Assembly (NCBI GenBank): GCA_002729695.1
Contig: PBYQ01000006.1
Coordinates: 115,362 to 179,361, forward strand
DNA from: Citromicrobium sp.
GTDB taxonomy: Bacteria; Pseudomonadota; Alphaproteobacteria; Sphingomonadales; Sphingomonadaceae
DNA length: 64,000 nt
Direction of reading: 5' to 3'
The notes under the pieces are model-generated. The model searched no databases, was not told the DNA's origin, and saw nothing but the letters and a program-made list of their open reading frames with translations. Position 1 is the first letter of the stretch. Each line of letters starts with the position of its first letter. Both the position numbers and the translations under genes were made by a program. Positions 54,623 through 62,059 of this stretch are shown here, one piece after another.

Positions 54623-54807
54623 GCCGCTTCGCCTTCGATCAGACGACGCACTGATTTGGCGCTGACGATCCGGCTCTTGCCGACCTTCACGCTCTCCAGC
54701 GTGCCGTCCTTGATCAAAGAAAACACGGTCGTGCGACCGAGACCGGTGATCTCAGCAACCTTGGCAGGCTTATAACCGATCGGTTCTTGGGTATTGGGGG
54801 TGGTCAT
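54619..54807 (-). CDS. AlpA/excisionase-like HTH protein
   Basis: A 62-residue DNA-binding protein with the MerR-like helix-turn-helix of AlpA and excisionases: KVAEITGLGRTTVFSLIKDG followed by LESVKVGKSRIVSAKSVRRLIE. Such proteins control integrase expression and help excision of P4-like elements. Start chosen at ATG 54807 (GGAG 6 bp upstream) rather than the earlier ATG at 54864. Stop overlaps the next gene in ATGA. Confidence 0.8.
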   Translation of the reverse strand: MTTPNTQEPIGYKPAKVAEITGLGRTTVFSLIKDGTLESVKVGKSRIVSAKSVRRLIEGEAA

Positions 54808-54884
54808 CCTTCGCTCCAGCTGTTTGAACTGAAGCGAACTTGCTTGGCCTCCGAAGACGCGCAATGAATTAACTGTCCAAGAAA

Positions 54885-55424
54885 TTAGCTCCTTTTCTTG
54901 GACTTGCCATCTTCTGCGGCCCAGCGCTCCCTAGCGCCAGGCCACATCTCATCGAAAAATCTCAGAAACGCTTCTTCTTCTTTCAATTGTCGGCCGTAAG
55001 CAGTCTTGGCGATGGTAGTGCTGCAGCCTCGGTTTTTGCTTACCGCAAGGATCGCAGACTCGTAGCCAGCACCGCTCTCCATCTCCTGCATTACATCGAA
55101 GGCGACCTCTCGATCGAAATCCTCCTTTGCGAAACCAGCGGGAGGTCGACCCTTCGGTCCGATGACACCCATGCGCCAACCATTGATCTCTTGTCCCTCA
55201 AGCGCAGCGATTATTGCTTCGATCAGAATATGCCATAGCCCGGGCTGTCGGTCGTCATCCGCTTGCTCCGCCAAGCCATGTACGTGCAGTCGCCGAAGCG
55301 CTTGCGCCAATGCGGCAGGCGTCGGTATGCCATCCCATTCGTCGCGATTGAGAGCGCGCCCCATCGCGTCTCGAAGAGCGAACTGGTTCGGGATATCCTC
55401 GTCTATAGGATCGTGCTTTGGCAA
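54885..55424 (-). CDS. Element protein of unknown function
   Basis: A 179-residue helical, acidic protein with no recognised domain. The middle holds GQPGLWHILIEAIIAAL-like helices and the C-terminus is basic (SKKRS). It lies between the accessory pair near the integrase and the AlpA gene, 77 bp upstream of the latter, so a promoter for the downstream operon could lie in that gap. Confidence 0.55.
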   Translation of the reverse strand: MPKHDPIDEDIPNQFALRDAMGRALNRDEWDGIPTPAALAQALRRLHVHGLAEQADDDRQPGLWHILIEAIIAALEGQEINGWRMGVIGPKGRPPAGFAKEDFDREVAFDVMQEMESGAGYESAILAVSKNRGCSTTIAKTAYGRQLKEEEAFLRFFDEMWPGARERWAAEDGKSKKRS

Positions 55425-55566
55425 TCCACCCTCCAGCGGCGGCTCCAGATCGATGGTGGGGAAGGCACCTGGAGAGCGCTGTTCGGGCCGTCGCCCTATC
55501 CCCGCCAGAGGTCATTTTCACGCTATGTCGTAGAGACCGCAAGCGCGATGTTGCTGACAGTTGCTT

Positions 55567-55887
55567 TCAGTTTGAGCTCGTCGGTTGCCACAGGCGTTGG
55601 ATTGCCTTCGCCCGTTCGATTGCCGGCATTCTGCCCAGCATGGCGCTCAGATGCTCGTCACCCTCGCGCATGATATCAGCGATTTCCACGGCGTCTTCGC
55701 GTGTCGCGCACCAATGGCGGCGAGTGTGAAAGCCCTTCCGTCGGGCGACCGCGTACCAGCGGGTTCGATGCCGCACCTTGACTAAACGTCGCTCGCTTTC
55801 AGCGGTATAGATCCAGCGATCCGCGAGGACGAAGGGTAAGACACGGTCTGCCCCCAGCTCTGGGTTTGCTCCCTGGCAGATGGTCAT
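55567..55887 (-). CDS. Small element protein of unknown function
   Basis: A 106-residue basic protein, Trp- and Arg-rich, with several His and one CAT segment but no clear zinc pattern. Its ATG overlaps the stop of the preceding gene by 4 bp. After it comes a 142-bp stretch (55425-55566) in which I see no gene. Confidence 0.5.
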   Translation of the reverse strand: MTICQGANPELGADRVLPFVLADRWIYTAESERRLVKVRHRTRWYAVARRKGFHTRRHWCATREDAVEIADIMREGDEHLSAMLGRMPAIERAKAIQRLWQPTSSN

Positions 55888-56330
55888 TGCGTGTGCGCCC
55901 TCTCACCGAGCAATGCGCGTCGCACGTCCTCAAGCGCAGGCCTTACGATTTCAGCACTCCACGGATCCAATGATCCGTCATCGCAGGCAAAGAGGAAGTC
56001 GAGCTTCCAAATGATCGCCTCAGGGTCGTCTGTCGGCATCTTCAGCAACTCAGATTGGAGGGCAGACCAGCGATTGGAAAGCACTTCGGTCCTCTCGATT
56101 GCCGCATCGCGCCCACTCACCCGCGACCACGCTTCGGCAGCCGCCCGGTCAGCATCAGTCATCTGGCTCGGCCACATCGGCCACCGACTCTTGTATTCTG
56201 ATTCTAGCTTGCGGAGCGTCCCCTCCTCGTGGCGGTCGTACTCCGCCACGGCCGCATCGTGCAGCGCCTTCTTTTCGCGCCAGCTCATTTGTCCCGAGAC
56301 GGACAGCGCGGTATCGGTGTTCTCAGCCAT
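55884..56330 (-). CDS. Element protein of unknown function
   Basis: A 148-residue helical protein, rich in Glu, Asp and Arg, with a possible coiled coil at about 15-45 (EKKALHDAAVAEYDRHEEG). Start taken at ATG 56330; the longer reading to 56501 would run into the hairpin and the integrase end. Overlaps the next gene in ATGA. Confidence 0.55.
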   Translation of the reverse strand: MAENTDTALSVSGQMSWREKKALHDAAVAEYDRHEEGTLRKLESEYKSRWPMWPSQMTDADRAAAEAWSRVSGRDAAIERTEVLSNRWSALQSELLKMPTDDPEAIIWKLDFLFACDDGSLDPWSAEIVRPALEDVRRALLGERAHTQ

Positions 56331-56358
56331 GTTCGATCCTCCGTGATCGTGGTGGTTA

Positions 56359-56394
56359 GGCGGCCGGGGGAGGGCCAATCTCCCCTGAGCCGCC
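56359..56394 (-). terminator. Hairpin between integrase and downstream genes
   Basis: Two-step stem: outer GGCGGC/GCCGCC (56359-56364 and 56389-56394) and inner GGGGAG/CTCCCC (56367-56372 and 56380-56385), 32 bp after the integrase stop. There is no T-run on the minus strand, so termination is only possible. Confidence 0.4.
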
Positions 56395-56425
56395 GCTTTG
56401 CCGGGCAGGGCTGCCCGGAAAACTG

Positions 56426-57661
56426 TCATCCCGCCTGTCTGCCGGGAAAGGGCAGAACCTCGGCACCATCCCGCAACTTGTCGAGATGGTCGCTCCACCA
56501 TTGCGCCATTGCGACCCGTTCCTGCCAGTGCTCGCCGCGGTGATAGATCCCGCGCACCTTGTCTTCATGACCATGGGCGAGGGCACGCTCGATCGCATCG
56601 GCCGACCAGCGCCCGCTTTCGTTGAGCAGCGTACTCGCGGTCGAACGAAATCCATGGCTGGTCACTTCGTCCTTAGAATACCCAAGCCGCCTCAGCGCCG
56701 CGTTGAGCGTGTTCTCGCTCATCGGGCGGGCCGTGGTGCGGATCGAGGGAAAGACATACCCAGTGATGCGGCTGGTGAGCGCGCGTACCTGCTCGATCAG
56801 CGCCAGCGATTGCTTCGACAGCGGCACCGCGTGCGGCTTACGCATCTTGGTTCTCTCGGCGGGTATCATCCACACCGCCGCCTCTAGATCGAACTCCTGC
56901 CATTCGGCTTGGCGAAGCTCGCCTGGCCGCACGAACACATGCGGCAGCAGCGTGAGTGCGACTTTCGTATGGACATGCCCCTCATACCCTTCGATCGCTC
57001 GCATCAACTCGCCAACCCGCACGGGCTCAATGATCGATGCCCGGTGCTGTACTGCCGGGGCAGCGAGAGCCCCCCGTAGGTCGCGTGTGGGATCCGAGCC
57101 TAGCCGTGCTGTCGCGATTGCATACCGGCACACGCTGCCGGCGATCTGTAGTGCCCGGCGCGCGGTCTCGAGATTGCCCTTAGCCTCAATACGGCGAACG
57201 GCTGCCAGAACGTCGACTGGTTCTATGTCGCCAACAGGTAGGGTGCCGATCATCGGGTAGAGCTGGTCGAGCAGGTATTCGTTCTTTGCCTTCGTCGCCG
57301 GTGCCCAAGGTCGCCGACCATCCCGACAGCACTTGTCGACATACTCGCGCGCGATAAGTGCGAAAGTGTTCCCGGAATCTACCGCGGCCCGCGCCTGCCG
57401 CCGCCGCTTTTCCATTGAAGGGTCGCGCCCTTCGGCGAGTTGCTGCCGGGCCTCATCGCGCTTGCGACGTGCTTCGGCGAGAGTGACATCCGGATAGGTC
57501 CCGATCGCCAGCTTCTTTTCGCGCCCGTCGACCCGATACTTAAACCGCCAGAGACGCCCGCCGCTGGGCTGCACAAGCAAAAACAGGCCGCCCGAATCGC
57601 CCATCTTGTAAGGCTTCTCGCGCGGTTTGGCACTGCGGATCGCCGTATCGGTAAGCACCAT
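56426..57661 (-). CDS. int: P4-type tyrosine recombinase/integrase
   Basis: Site-specific recombinase of 411 residues that would integrate and excise the element at tRNA-Thr. The N-terminal DUF4102-like domain (LTDTAIRSAKPREKPYKMGD, then LAEARRKRDEARQQLAEG) is typical of P4-like integrases that target tRNA genes. The catalytic domain has Arg in VFVRPGELR, HGFRST for the His-x-x-Arg pair, a later His in ALAHGHED and the nucleophile Tyr373 in GIYHRG. It starts 166 bp from the tRNA end, and TGGCCCCCA words overlap its 5' region. All key residues are present, so it should be active. Confidence 0.93.
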   Translation of the reverse strand: MVLTDTAIRSAKPREKPYKMGDSGGLFLLVQPSGGRLWRFKYRVDGREKKLAIGTYPDVTLAEARRKRDEARQQLAEGRDPSMEKRRRQARAAVDSGNTFALIAREYVDKCCRDGRRPWAPATKAKNEYLLDQLYPMIGTLPVGDIEPVDVLAAVRRIEAKGNLETARRALQIAGSVCRYAIATARLGSDPTRDLRGALAAPAVQHRASIIEPVRVGELMRAIEGYEGHVHTKVALTLLPHVFVRPGELRQAEWQEFDLEAAVWMIPAERTKMRKPHAVPLSKQSLALIEQVRALTSRITGYVFPSIRTTARPMSENTLNAALRRLGYSKDEVTSHGFRSTASTLLNESGRWSADAIERALAHGHEDKVRGIYHRGEHWQERVAMAQWWSDHLDKLRDGAEVLPFPGRQAG

Positions 57662-57713
57662 TGGGGGCCACCTTTCTCACTACGAAAGCGAATGGCCCCC
57701 AGATAGGCCCCCG
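57661..57713. repeat. Right-end TGGCCCCCA repeats (candidate integrase arm/operator sites)
   Basis: TGGCCCCCA at 57693-57701 and AGGCCCCCG at 57705-57713 have a 12-bp period, like the left-end pair. An inverted copy (TTGGGGGCCA on the plus strand, 57661-57670) abuts the integrase start codon. The sites lie between integrase and attR. Confidence 0.6.
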
Positions 57714-57827
57714 CTAAATCTCGGCTGGCCATGAACTTGAATGAACCGTGCCGACCTGTGAGCCCCGGTATAGCGCCGGTTCGGGCGTTCTGTAAAGAAC
57801 CGCGCCGAACCGTGCTGAATGGAAAGA

Positions 57828-57903
57828 TGGTGCCGGTTGCAGGAATCGAACCCGCGACCTTCGGTTTACAAAACCGCTGCTCTACCAGCTGAGCTAAACC
57901 GGC
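57828..57903 (-). tRNA. tRNA-Thr (anticodon TGT); 3' end is attR
   Basis: 76 nt on the minus strand including CCA. Acceptor arms GCCGGTT/AACCGGC, D arm GCTC/GAGC, anticodon loop TTGTAAA with anticodon TGT (reads ACA) and T arm CGGG region all fold. The last 20 or so bases (57828-57848) are repeated at 46983-47002. The gene stays intact on the attR side. Confidence 0.97.
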
Positions 57904-58029
57904 CTGCCAGACGCCATGCGCCTTGCGCGAAAACGGGCCCCGCGTCCAGCCCCGGATGTTGCCGTGCCTCAACGCAGGCGGATGGGGCGCGTACCCCGGT
58001 TTCCTTTGTCGATTTGGCGGTTTTGTGGT

Positions 58030-58368
58030 ATGTCAGACCAGGTAGGCAAGGAAACGAAATTGGACCAGAATCTCCGCACGCAACTGCAATACGACGCCCA
58101 GAAGAAGTCGGTCGCGGCCGCATATATCCTGTGGCTGTTTCTCGGCACGTTCGGCGCACATCGGTTCTACCTGGGCCGTGTGACGAGCGGGGCGATCCAG
58201 CTTGCGCTGTTGATGCTGGGCTGGATTCCGTTCTTCCTCGGCTGGTTCGTGCTGGGCGTATGGTGGCTGGTCGATGCCTTCCTGATCCCCGGCCAGACCG
58301 AACAGCGCAATTTGCAAACGCTCGACCGGTTGAGCGGCGACGCCGCGCTGCCGGCGATCCCGGCCTAG
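58030..58368 (+). CDS. TM2-domain membrane protein
   Basis: A 112-residue inner-membrane protein. After a charged N-terminus of about 30 residues, the TM2 domain shows AYILWLFLGTFGAHRFYLGR, a short loop and a second hydrophobic region with WWLVDAFLIPG. The family function is unknown. Start ATG 58030; the earlier in-frame reading overlaps the tRNA. Convergent with the DUF429 gene, 3 bp apart. Confidence 0.88.
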   Translation: MSDQVGKETKLDQNLRTQLQYDAQKKSVAAAYILWLFLGTFGAHRFYLGRVTSGAIQLALLMLGWIPFFLGWFVLGVWWLVDAFLIPGQTEQRNLQTLDRLSGDAALPAIPA

Positions 58369-58371
58369 GGC

Positions 58372-59253
58372 TCAGCGCGCGCCGAAGGTCCAGCCTTCGG
58401 TGCGGGCGATCTGTTTCGTCATTCCGCGCGGGCTCCAGCGTTCCGAGTCCTCGCCCACCTTGCGCAGCCATGCCGCAGCGAGCAGCGCATCGGAGGAATG
58501 ATCGTCGACCGCGCCCGCCTGTCCGGTACCCGGCGATCCGATCGCATCGAGCGCCGTGTCCAGTTCCTCATAAGACCTGATCTTGCTGCGCCCGCTCGAC
58601 CTTTGGGCTTCGAGCGCGGCGAGCGAGGTGTAGATCTCGACCAGCACCGATCCTTCGCGGGGTAGCGGATCGATCGGCCACACAGGTAGCGCACCATCCA
58701 GCTGGTGCAGCAGGCGCATCCCGGTGAGGCTCGACTTGCCGACCTGCGCCGCGCCGACGAGGTTGAAGTTGCTGTACGGCTTGCACCCCATCGCCGCCTG
58801 CGCGTGTTCGGTGACGCGGAAACGCCCGCGTCCGTGCACCGCTCCATCGTCGCGAAACCGGTCTCCCTCGCGCGCGCCGTGGCGGCGGAAATAGCGGCTG
58901 AGCTGCGGGTGATCGACAAAGCTGGTGGCCTCCAGATGCGGATCGTTGGCGCAGACGGCGTCGACCAGCGTCCATAGCGCGCGTGCATCGGGAGGCGAGC
59001 CCTCCCAGCCGGGGAAGAACGCGGCGCAATCTTCGAAGGGGAGCGATATTCCCAGATCCATGCCTACCAGCGTATCGTCCGGCAGATCGTCGCGCAGGAA
59101 GGTGAGGACGTCCTCGCGGCTCCAGGCTTTGCCACGCTGGAGGAGGCGAGGGGGCCCGCCGTCCAGATCGGCCAGCGCGAGCGCGATCCCTTTGTGCCGC
59201 TCACCCCGCGCGCCGGACCAGTCGATCGCGACGAAATTGGAGAAGCGGTTCAA
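58372..59253 (-). CDS. DUF429-family protein (RNase H-like fold)
   Basis: A 293-residue protein with FVAIDWSGA near the N-terminus and MDLGISLPFE further on, carrying the acidic residues expected of the RNase H-like DUF429 family, predicted nucleases. Start is TTG 59253, which forms a TTGA overlap with the rarA stop and has AAGGG 7 bp upstream; the longer reading is inside rarA. Coupling to rarA hints at a role in DNA metabolism, but the activity is unproven. Confidence 0.8.
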   Translation of the reverse strand: MNRFSNFVAIDWSGARGERHKGIALALADLDGGPPRLLQRGKAWSREDVLTFLRDDLPDDTLVGMDLGISLPFEDCAAFFPGWEGSPPDARALWTLVDAVCANDPHLEATSFVDHPQLSRYFRRHGAREGDRFRDDGAVHGRGRFRVTEHAQAAMGCKPYSNFNLVGAAQVGKSSLTGMRLLHQLDGALPVWPIDPLPREGSVLVEIYTSLAALEAQRSSGRSKIRSYEELDTALDAIGSPGTGQAGAVDDHSSDALLAAAWLRKVGEDSERWSPRGMTKQIARTEGWTFGAR

Positions 59254-60572
59254 GAACGGCCCTTGCGCCGCGCGTTCCAGAATTCCATCCGCTCGGCGAC
59301 GCGTTTCTCGTACCCGCGTCCCGTGGGCACGTAGAACCTCTCCGGCTCCATCTCGTCGGGCCAGTAATTGTCGCCCGAGAAGGCATCCTCGCTCGCATGG
59401 TCGTAGGAATATCCCTCGCCATAGCCGATGTTCTTCATCAGCTTGGTGGGCGCGTTGAGGATGTTCTTCGGCGGAGTCAGACTGCCCGTTTCCTTCGCGC
59501 TGCGCCACGCGGCCTTCTGCGCAGTATAGGCGGCGTTCGATTTGGGCGCCGTCGCGAGGTAGAGGCACGCCTGCACCAGCGCCAGCTCGCCCTCGGGGCT
59601 GCCGAGAAACTCGTATGCGTCGCGCGCCGCGATGCACTGCGTCAGCGCCGCCGGGTCCGCGAGGCCGATATCCTCCACCGCCATGCGCACCAGCCGCCGC
59701 GCGAGATAGCGCGGCTCCTCGCCAGCGGTGAGCATCCGCGCGAGGTAATAGAGCGCCGCATCCGGATCGCTCCCGCGCACCGCCTTGTGCAGCGCGGAGA
59801 TGAGGTTGTAGTGCCCGTCGCGGTCCTTGTCGTACACCGCCACGCGGCGTTGCAGGAAGCTGCCCAGGGCCGCCGGGTCGAGCGGCTCGGTCAGCCCCGC
59901 ATTATACAGCGTTTCCGCCTGGTTGAGCAGGAAGCGCCCGTCGCCGTCGGCGCTGGCGATCAGCGCGGCGCGCGCATCTTCGGTGAGGGGGAGCGGACGC
60001 TCCAGCTCCTCGGCGCGGGTCAGCAGTTCGCCCAGCGCCTCGTGCCCCAACCGTTCGAGGATCAGTACCTGCGCACGGCTGAGCAACGCGGCGTTGAGGG
60101 CGAAGCTGGGGTTCTCGGTCGTCGCGCCGACCAGCGTGACGGTGCCGCGCTCGACGAAGGGCAGGAAGCCATCCTGCTGCGCGCGATTGAAGCGGTGGAT
60201 CTCGTCCACGAACAGCAGCGTCTTCTGCCCCGCCTTGGCCGCGGTCTCCGCCTCGGCGAACGCCTTCTTGAGGTCGGCGACGCCGCTGAACACCGCGCTG
60301 ACAGCGGCAAAGCGCATGCCCACCGCATCGGCCAGCAGGCGTGCGATGGTGGTCTTGCCGGTGCCCGGGGGGCCCCACAGGATCATGCTGGAGAGCTTGC
60401 CCGCCGCGACCATCCGCCCGATCGAGCCTTCCGGCCCGGTCAGGTGCTCCTGCCCGACCACCTCGCCAAGATTGCGCGGGCGCAGCCGGTCGGCCAGCGG
60501 CGCGTCTTCGCGCGGCGCTTCGGGCTGCGATGGGGCAGGCGGGGGCGCCTCGTTTTCGAACAGATCTGCCAT
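59250..60572 (-). CDS. rarA: Replication-associated recombination protein A (MgsA/RarA)
   Basis: AAA+ ATPase of the clamp-loader family that acts at stalled replication forks. The 440-residue protein has Walker A GPPGTGKTT (near 70), Walker B LLFVDEIHRF, the sensor region GATTENPSF and the RarA C-terminal tetramerisation domain with AVRGSDPDAALYYLARML. Length is typical. Its stop overlaps the start of the DUF429 gene. Confidence 0.96.
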   Translation of the reverse strand: MADLFENEAPPPAPSQPEAPREDAPLADRLRPRNLGEVVGQEHLTGPEGSIGRMVAAGKLSSMILWGPPGTGKTTIARLLADAVGMRFAAVSAVFSGVADLKKAFAEAETAAKAGQKTLLFVDEIHRFNRAQQDGFLPFVERGTVTLVGATTENPSFALNAALLSRAQVLILERLGHEALGELLTRAEELERPLPLTEDARAALIASADGDGRFLLNQAETLYNAGLTEPLDPAALGSFLQRRVAVYDKDRDGHYNLISALHKAVRGSDPDAALYYLARMLTAGEEPRYLARRLVRMAVEDIGLADPAALTQCIAARDAYEFLGSPEGELALVQACLYLATAPKSNAAYTAQKAAWRSAKETGSLTPPKNILNAPTKLMKNIGYGEGYSYDHASEDAFSGDNYWPDEMEPERFYVPTGRGYEKRVAERMEFWNARRKGRS

Positions 60573-60620
60573 TGGTCGGCTGACATAGGCGTTCGGTCGG
60601 GAAATTGCAGTGGGCTCTTG

Positions 60621-60658
60621 TAGCGATCTATCTAAGATATATCTTAGCTATATCGCTA
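60621..60658 (+). promoter_or_regulatory. 38-bp two-tier palindromic operator of the PadR gene
   Basis: The core CTAAGATATATCTTAG (60632-60647) is a perfect 16-bp palindrome. Outer arms TAGCGAT (60621-60627) and ATCGCTA (60652-60658) are perfectly complementary about the same centre (between 60639 and 60640). The intervening CTAT spacers are not symmetric. It ends 14 bp before the PadR start codon, so autorepression by the PadR-family protein is the natural reading. The AGATATATCT core resembles reported PadR sites. Confidence 0.75.
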
Positions 60659-60672
60659 GAGGAGCAATACGT

Positions 60673-61509
60673 ATGGATAATCACCCGGGGCATGATGGCC
60701 AAGGCCGCGAGGGCGATGAGCCTGTCGAGGGCCGCATTACCGAGCACACTGAAGATGGGGACTTCGACGAGCAACCCGAAGCCGAGTTCGACGAAGACGA
60801 TAACCCGCGCGACCACCGGCGTTCCGAGACTTTCGGCACCGAAGCGATCTTCGGCCCCGGCGGCGTGTTCGGTCCGGAAGGGCCCTTCGGTCGCAATGGC
60901 CCGTTCGGTCCCGATGGTCCCTTCGGCAATAACGGCCCCTTCGCCGGCGCGGGCATTGGTATGGGCAAGGGCCGCGGGCGCTGGAAGATGGGCGGAGTGT
61001 ACGATGCGGGTCAGCATCATCGCCACGGCCACCAGCACCATCGGCGGCGCAAGCGGATGTTCGGCCCCGGCGAACTGCGCCTGGTCCTGCTGTCGCTGAT
61101 CGCGGAGGCCCCGCGTCATGGCTACGAGCTGATCAAGGAGATCGAGGATCTGACCGGCGGCGAATACGCGCCCAGTCCGGGCGTGATCTACCCGACTCTC
61201 TCGCTGCTAGAAGACGAAGGCATGATCGCGCCGGTCGAGAGCGACGAAAGCCGCAAGGCGTTTCGCGTGACCGATGCGGGCAAGGCCGAGCTGGAAGGGA
61301 GCAGCGCCGAGGTCGCCAGCCTGATGCGGCGGCTCGGCAAACAGGCGGAGCGCAGCAAGCCGCGCGGCTCGCCAGATCTGCTGCGCGCGCTCGGCAATCT
61401 CGCCACGGTCATCACCAACCGCGCCGCGAACGGGCAATTCAGCGGCGAAGACAAGGATAAGGTCGTCGATCTGATCGACGAACTGGCGCGCAAGATCGAG
61501 CGTCTCTGA
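60673..61509 (+). CDS. PadR-family transcriptional regulator with unusual N-terminus
   Basis: A 278-residue protein; only the last 140 residues are the PadR winged helix (LLSLIAEAPRHGYELIKEIE, GVIYPTLSLLEDEGMI) plus a short dimerisation helix region. The first half is acidic (about 1-50), then has GPFG-type repeats (about 55-90, such as GPFGRNGPFGPDGPFG) and a His cluster HHRHGHQHH near 115-123. Typical PadR proteins are 100-190 residues, so the extension is unusual and could bind metal or form condensates. Start ATG 60673 with GAGGAG 9 bp upstream. Probably controls its own operator upstream. Confidence 0.9.
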   Translation: MDNHPGHDGQGREGDEPVEGRITEHTEDGDFDEQPEAEFDEDDNPRDHRRSETFGTEAIFGPGGVFGPEGPFGRNGPFGPDGPFGNNGPFAGAGIGMGKGRGRWKMGGVYDAGQHHRHGHQHHRRRKRMFGPGELRLVLLSLIAEAPRHGYELIKEIEDLTGGEYAPSPGVIYPTLSLLEDEGMIAPVESDESRKAFRVTDAGKAELEGSSAEVASLMRRLGKQAERSKPRGSPDLLRALGNLATVITNRAANGQFSGEDKDKVVDLIDELARKIERL

Positions 61510-61536
61510 ACTTACCCGTATCCCCGGGACTTGCCG

Positions 61537-61569
61537 CCCCGGCTCCGAGTGTTAGGCTCGGAGCCGGGG
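61537..61569 (+). terminator. Perfect hairpin after the PadR gene
   Basis: 13-bp perfect arms CCCCGGCTCCGAG/CTCGGAGCCGGGG with a 7-nt loop, 27 bp beyond the stop. No T-run follows, so termination strength is uncertain. Confidence 0.5.
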
Positions 61570-61591
61570 TCGCTCTGTTGGGGAGAGGGAA

Positions 61592-62053
61592 ATGGACGAC
61601 GATCTTGATCGCCGCACGCCGTGGCATCTGTGGGTGGTGGGGCTCATCACCCTGCTGTGGAACGCTTTCGGCGGATATGACTACACGATGTCGCAGCTGC
61701 GCGACCGTGCCTATCTCGAAGGATCGATGGCCCCGATGGGAGTCAGTTACGACGAGATCGTGGCTTTCCTCGACAACTTCCCCGTGTGGGTCGACGCGCT
61801 CTGGGCGCTGGGCGTGTGGGGATCGTTAGCCGGGTCTTTGCTTCTGCTGCTCCGTTCGCGCATCGCGGTTCCAGCGTATCTGCTTTCGCTGATCGGCAGC
61901 GCGGGCAGCATCGGCTACCAATTCACGAGTGACCTACCGCCGGCGATGGCAGCCTCATCGGCCAGCATGATCATGCCGATTGTGATCATGGTCGTGATTC
62001 TGGCGCAGCTTCTCTACGCGTGGCGGATGCGCGCCAGCGGCGTGTTGCGTTGA
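61592..62053 (+). CDS. Hypothetical four-helix membrane protein
   Basis: A 153-residue protein with four hydrophobic helices (about 12-30, 66-86, 91-110 and 122-142) and short charged loops. No recognised family. Start ATG 61592 with GGGGAGAGGG upstream. It follows the PadR gene by 82 bp; the PadR protein might regulate it, since PadR regulators often control adjacent membrane protein genes, but the hairpin between argues for separate units. Confidence 0.7.
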   Translation: MDDDLDRRTPWHLWVVGLITLLWNAFGGYDYTMSQLRDRAYLEGSMAPMGVSYDEIVAFLDNFPVWVDALWALGVWGSLAGSLLLLLRSRIAVPAYLLSLIGSAGSIGYQFTSDLPPAMAASSASMIMPIVIMVVILAQLLYAWRMRASGVLR

Positions 62054-62059
62054 CGTGAG

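Larger units (their letters stand above)
46983..57848. mobile_element. Integrated element at tRNA-Thr: phage satellite or reduced prophage
   Basis: Bounded on the right by tRNA-Thr(TGT), whose 3' end (57828-57848) supplies one att copy, and on the left by a matching copy at 46983-47002. They share GGTTGCAGGAATCG and a preceding TGGTGC, with one base missing on the left. Inside are a P4-type integrase next to the tRNA, TGGCCCCCA repeats near both ends, an AlpA-like regulator, a lambda-O-like initiator and a tape-measure-like protein in a minus-strand operon, and one plus-strand HEPN-type gene. No terminase, portal, capsid, baseplate or lysis gene is seen in the 10.8 kb. The termini are visible; the satellite interpretation is inference. 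Confidence 0.85.

Noticed and set aside
55255..55542. A 95-residue minus-strand frame upstream of the gene at 54885
   Set aside because: Basic, low-complexity and overlapping the better-supported frame starting at 55424.
59397..60623. A 408-residue plus-strand frame opposite rarA
   Set aside because: Antisense to rarA with its full AAA+ motif set; composition is typical of a shadow frame.
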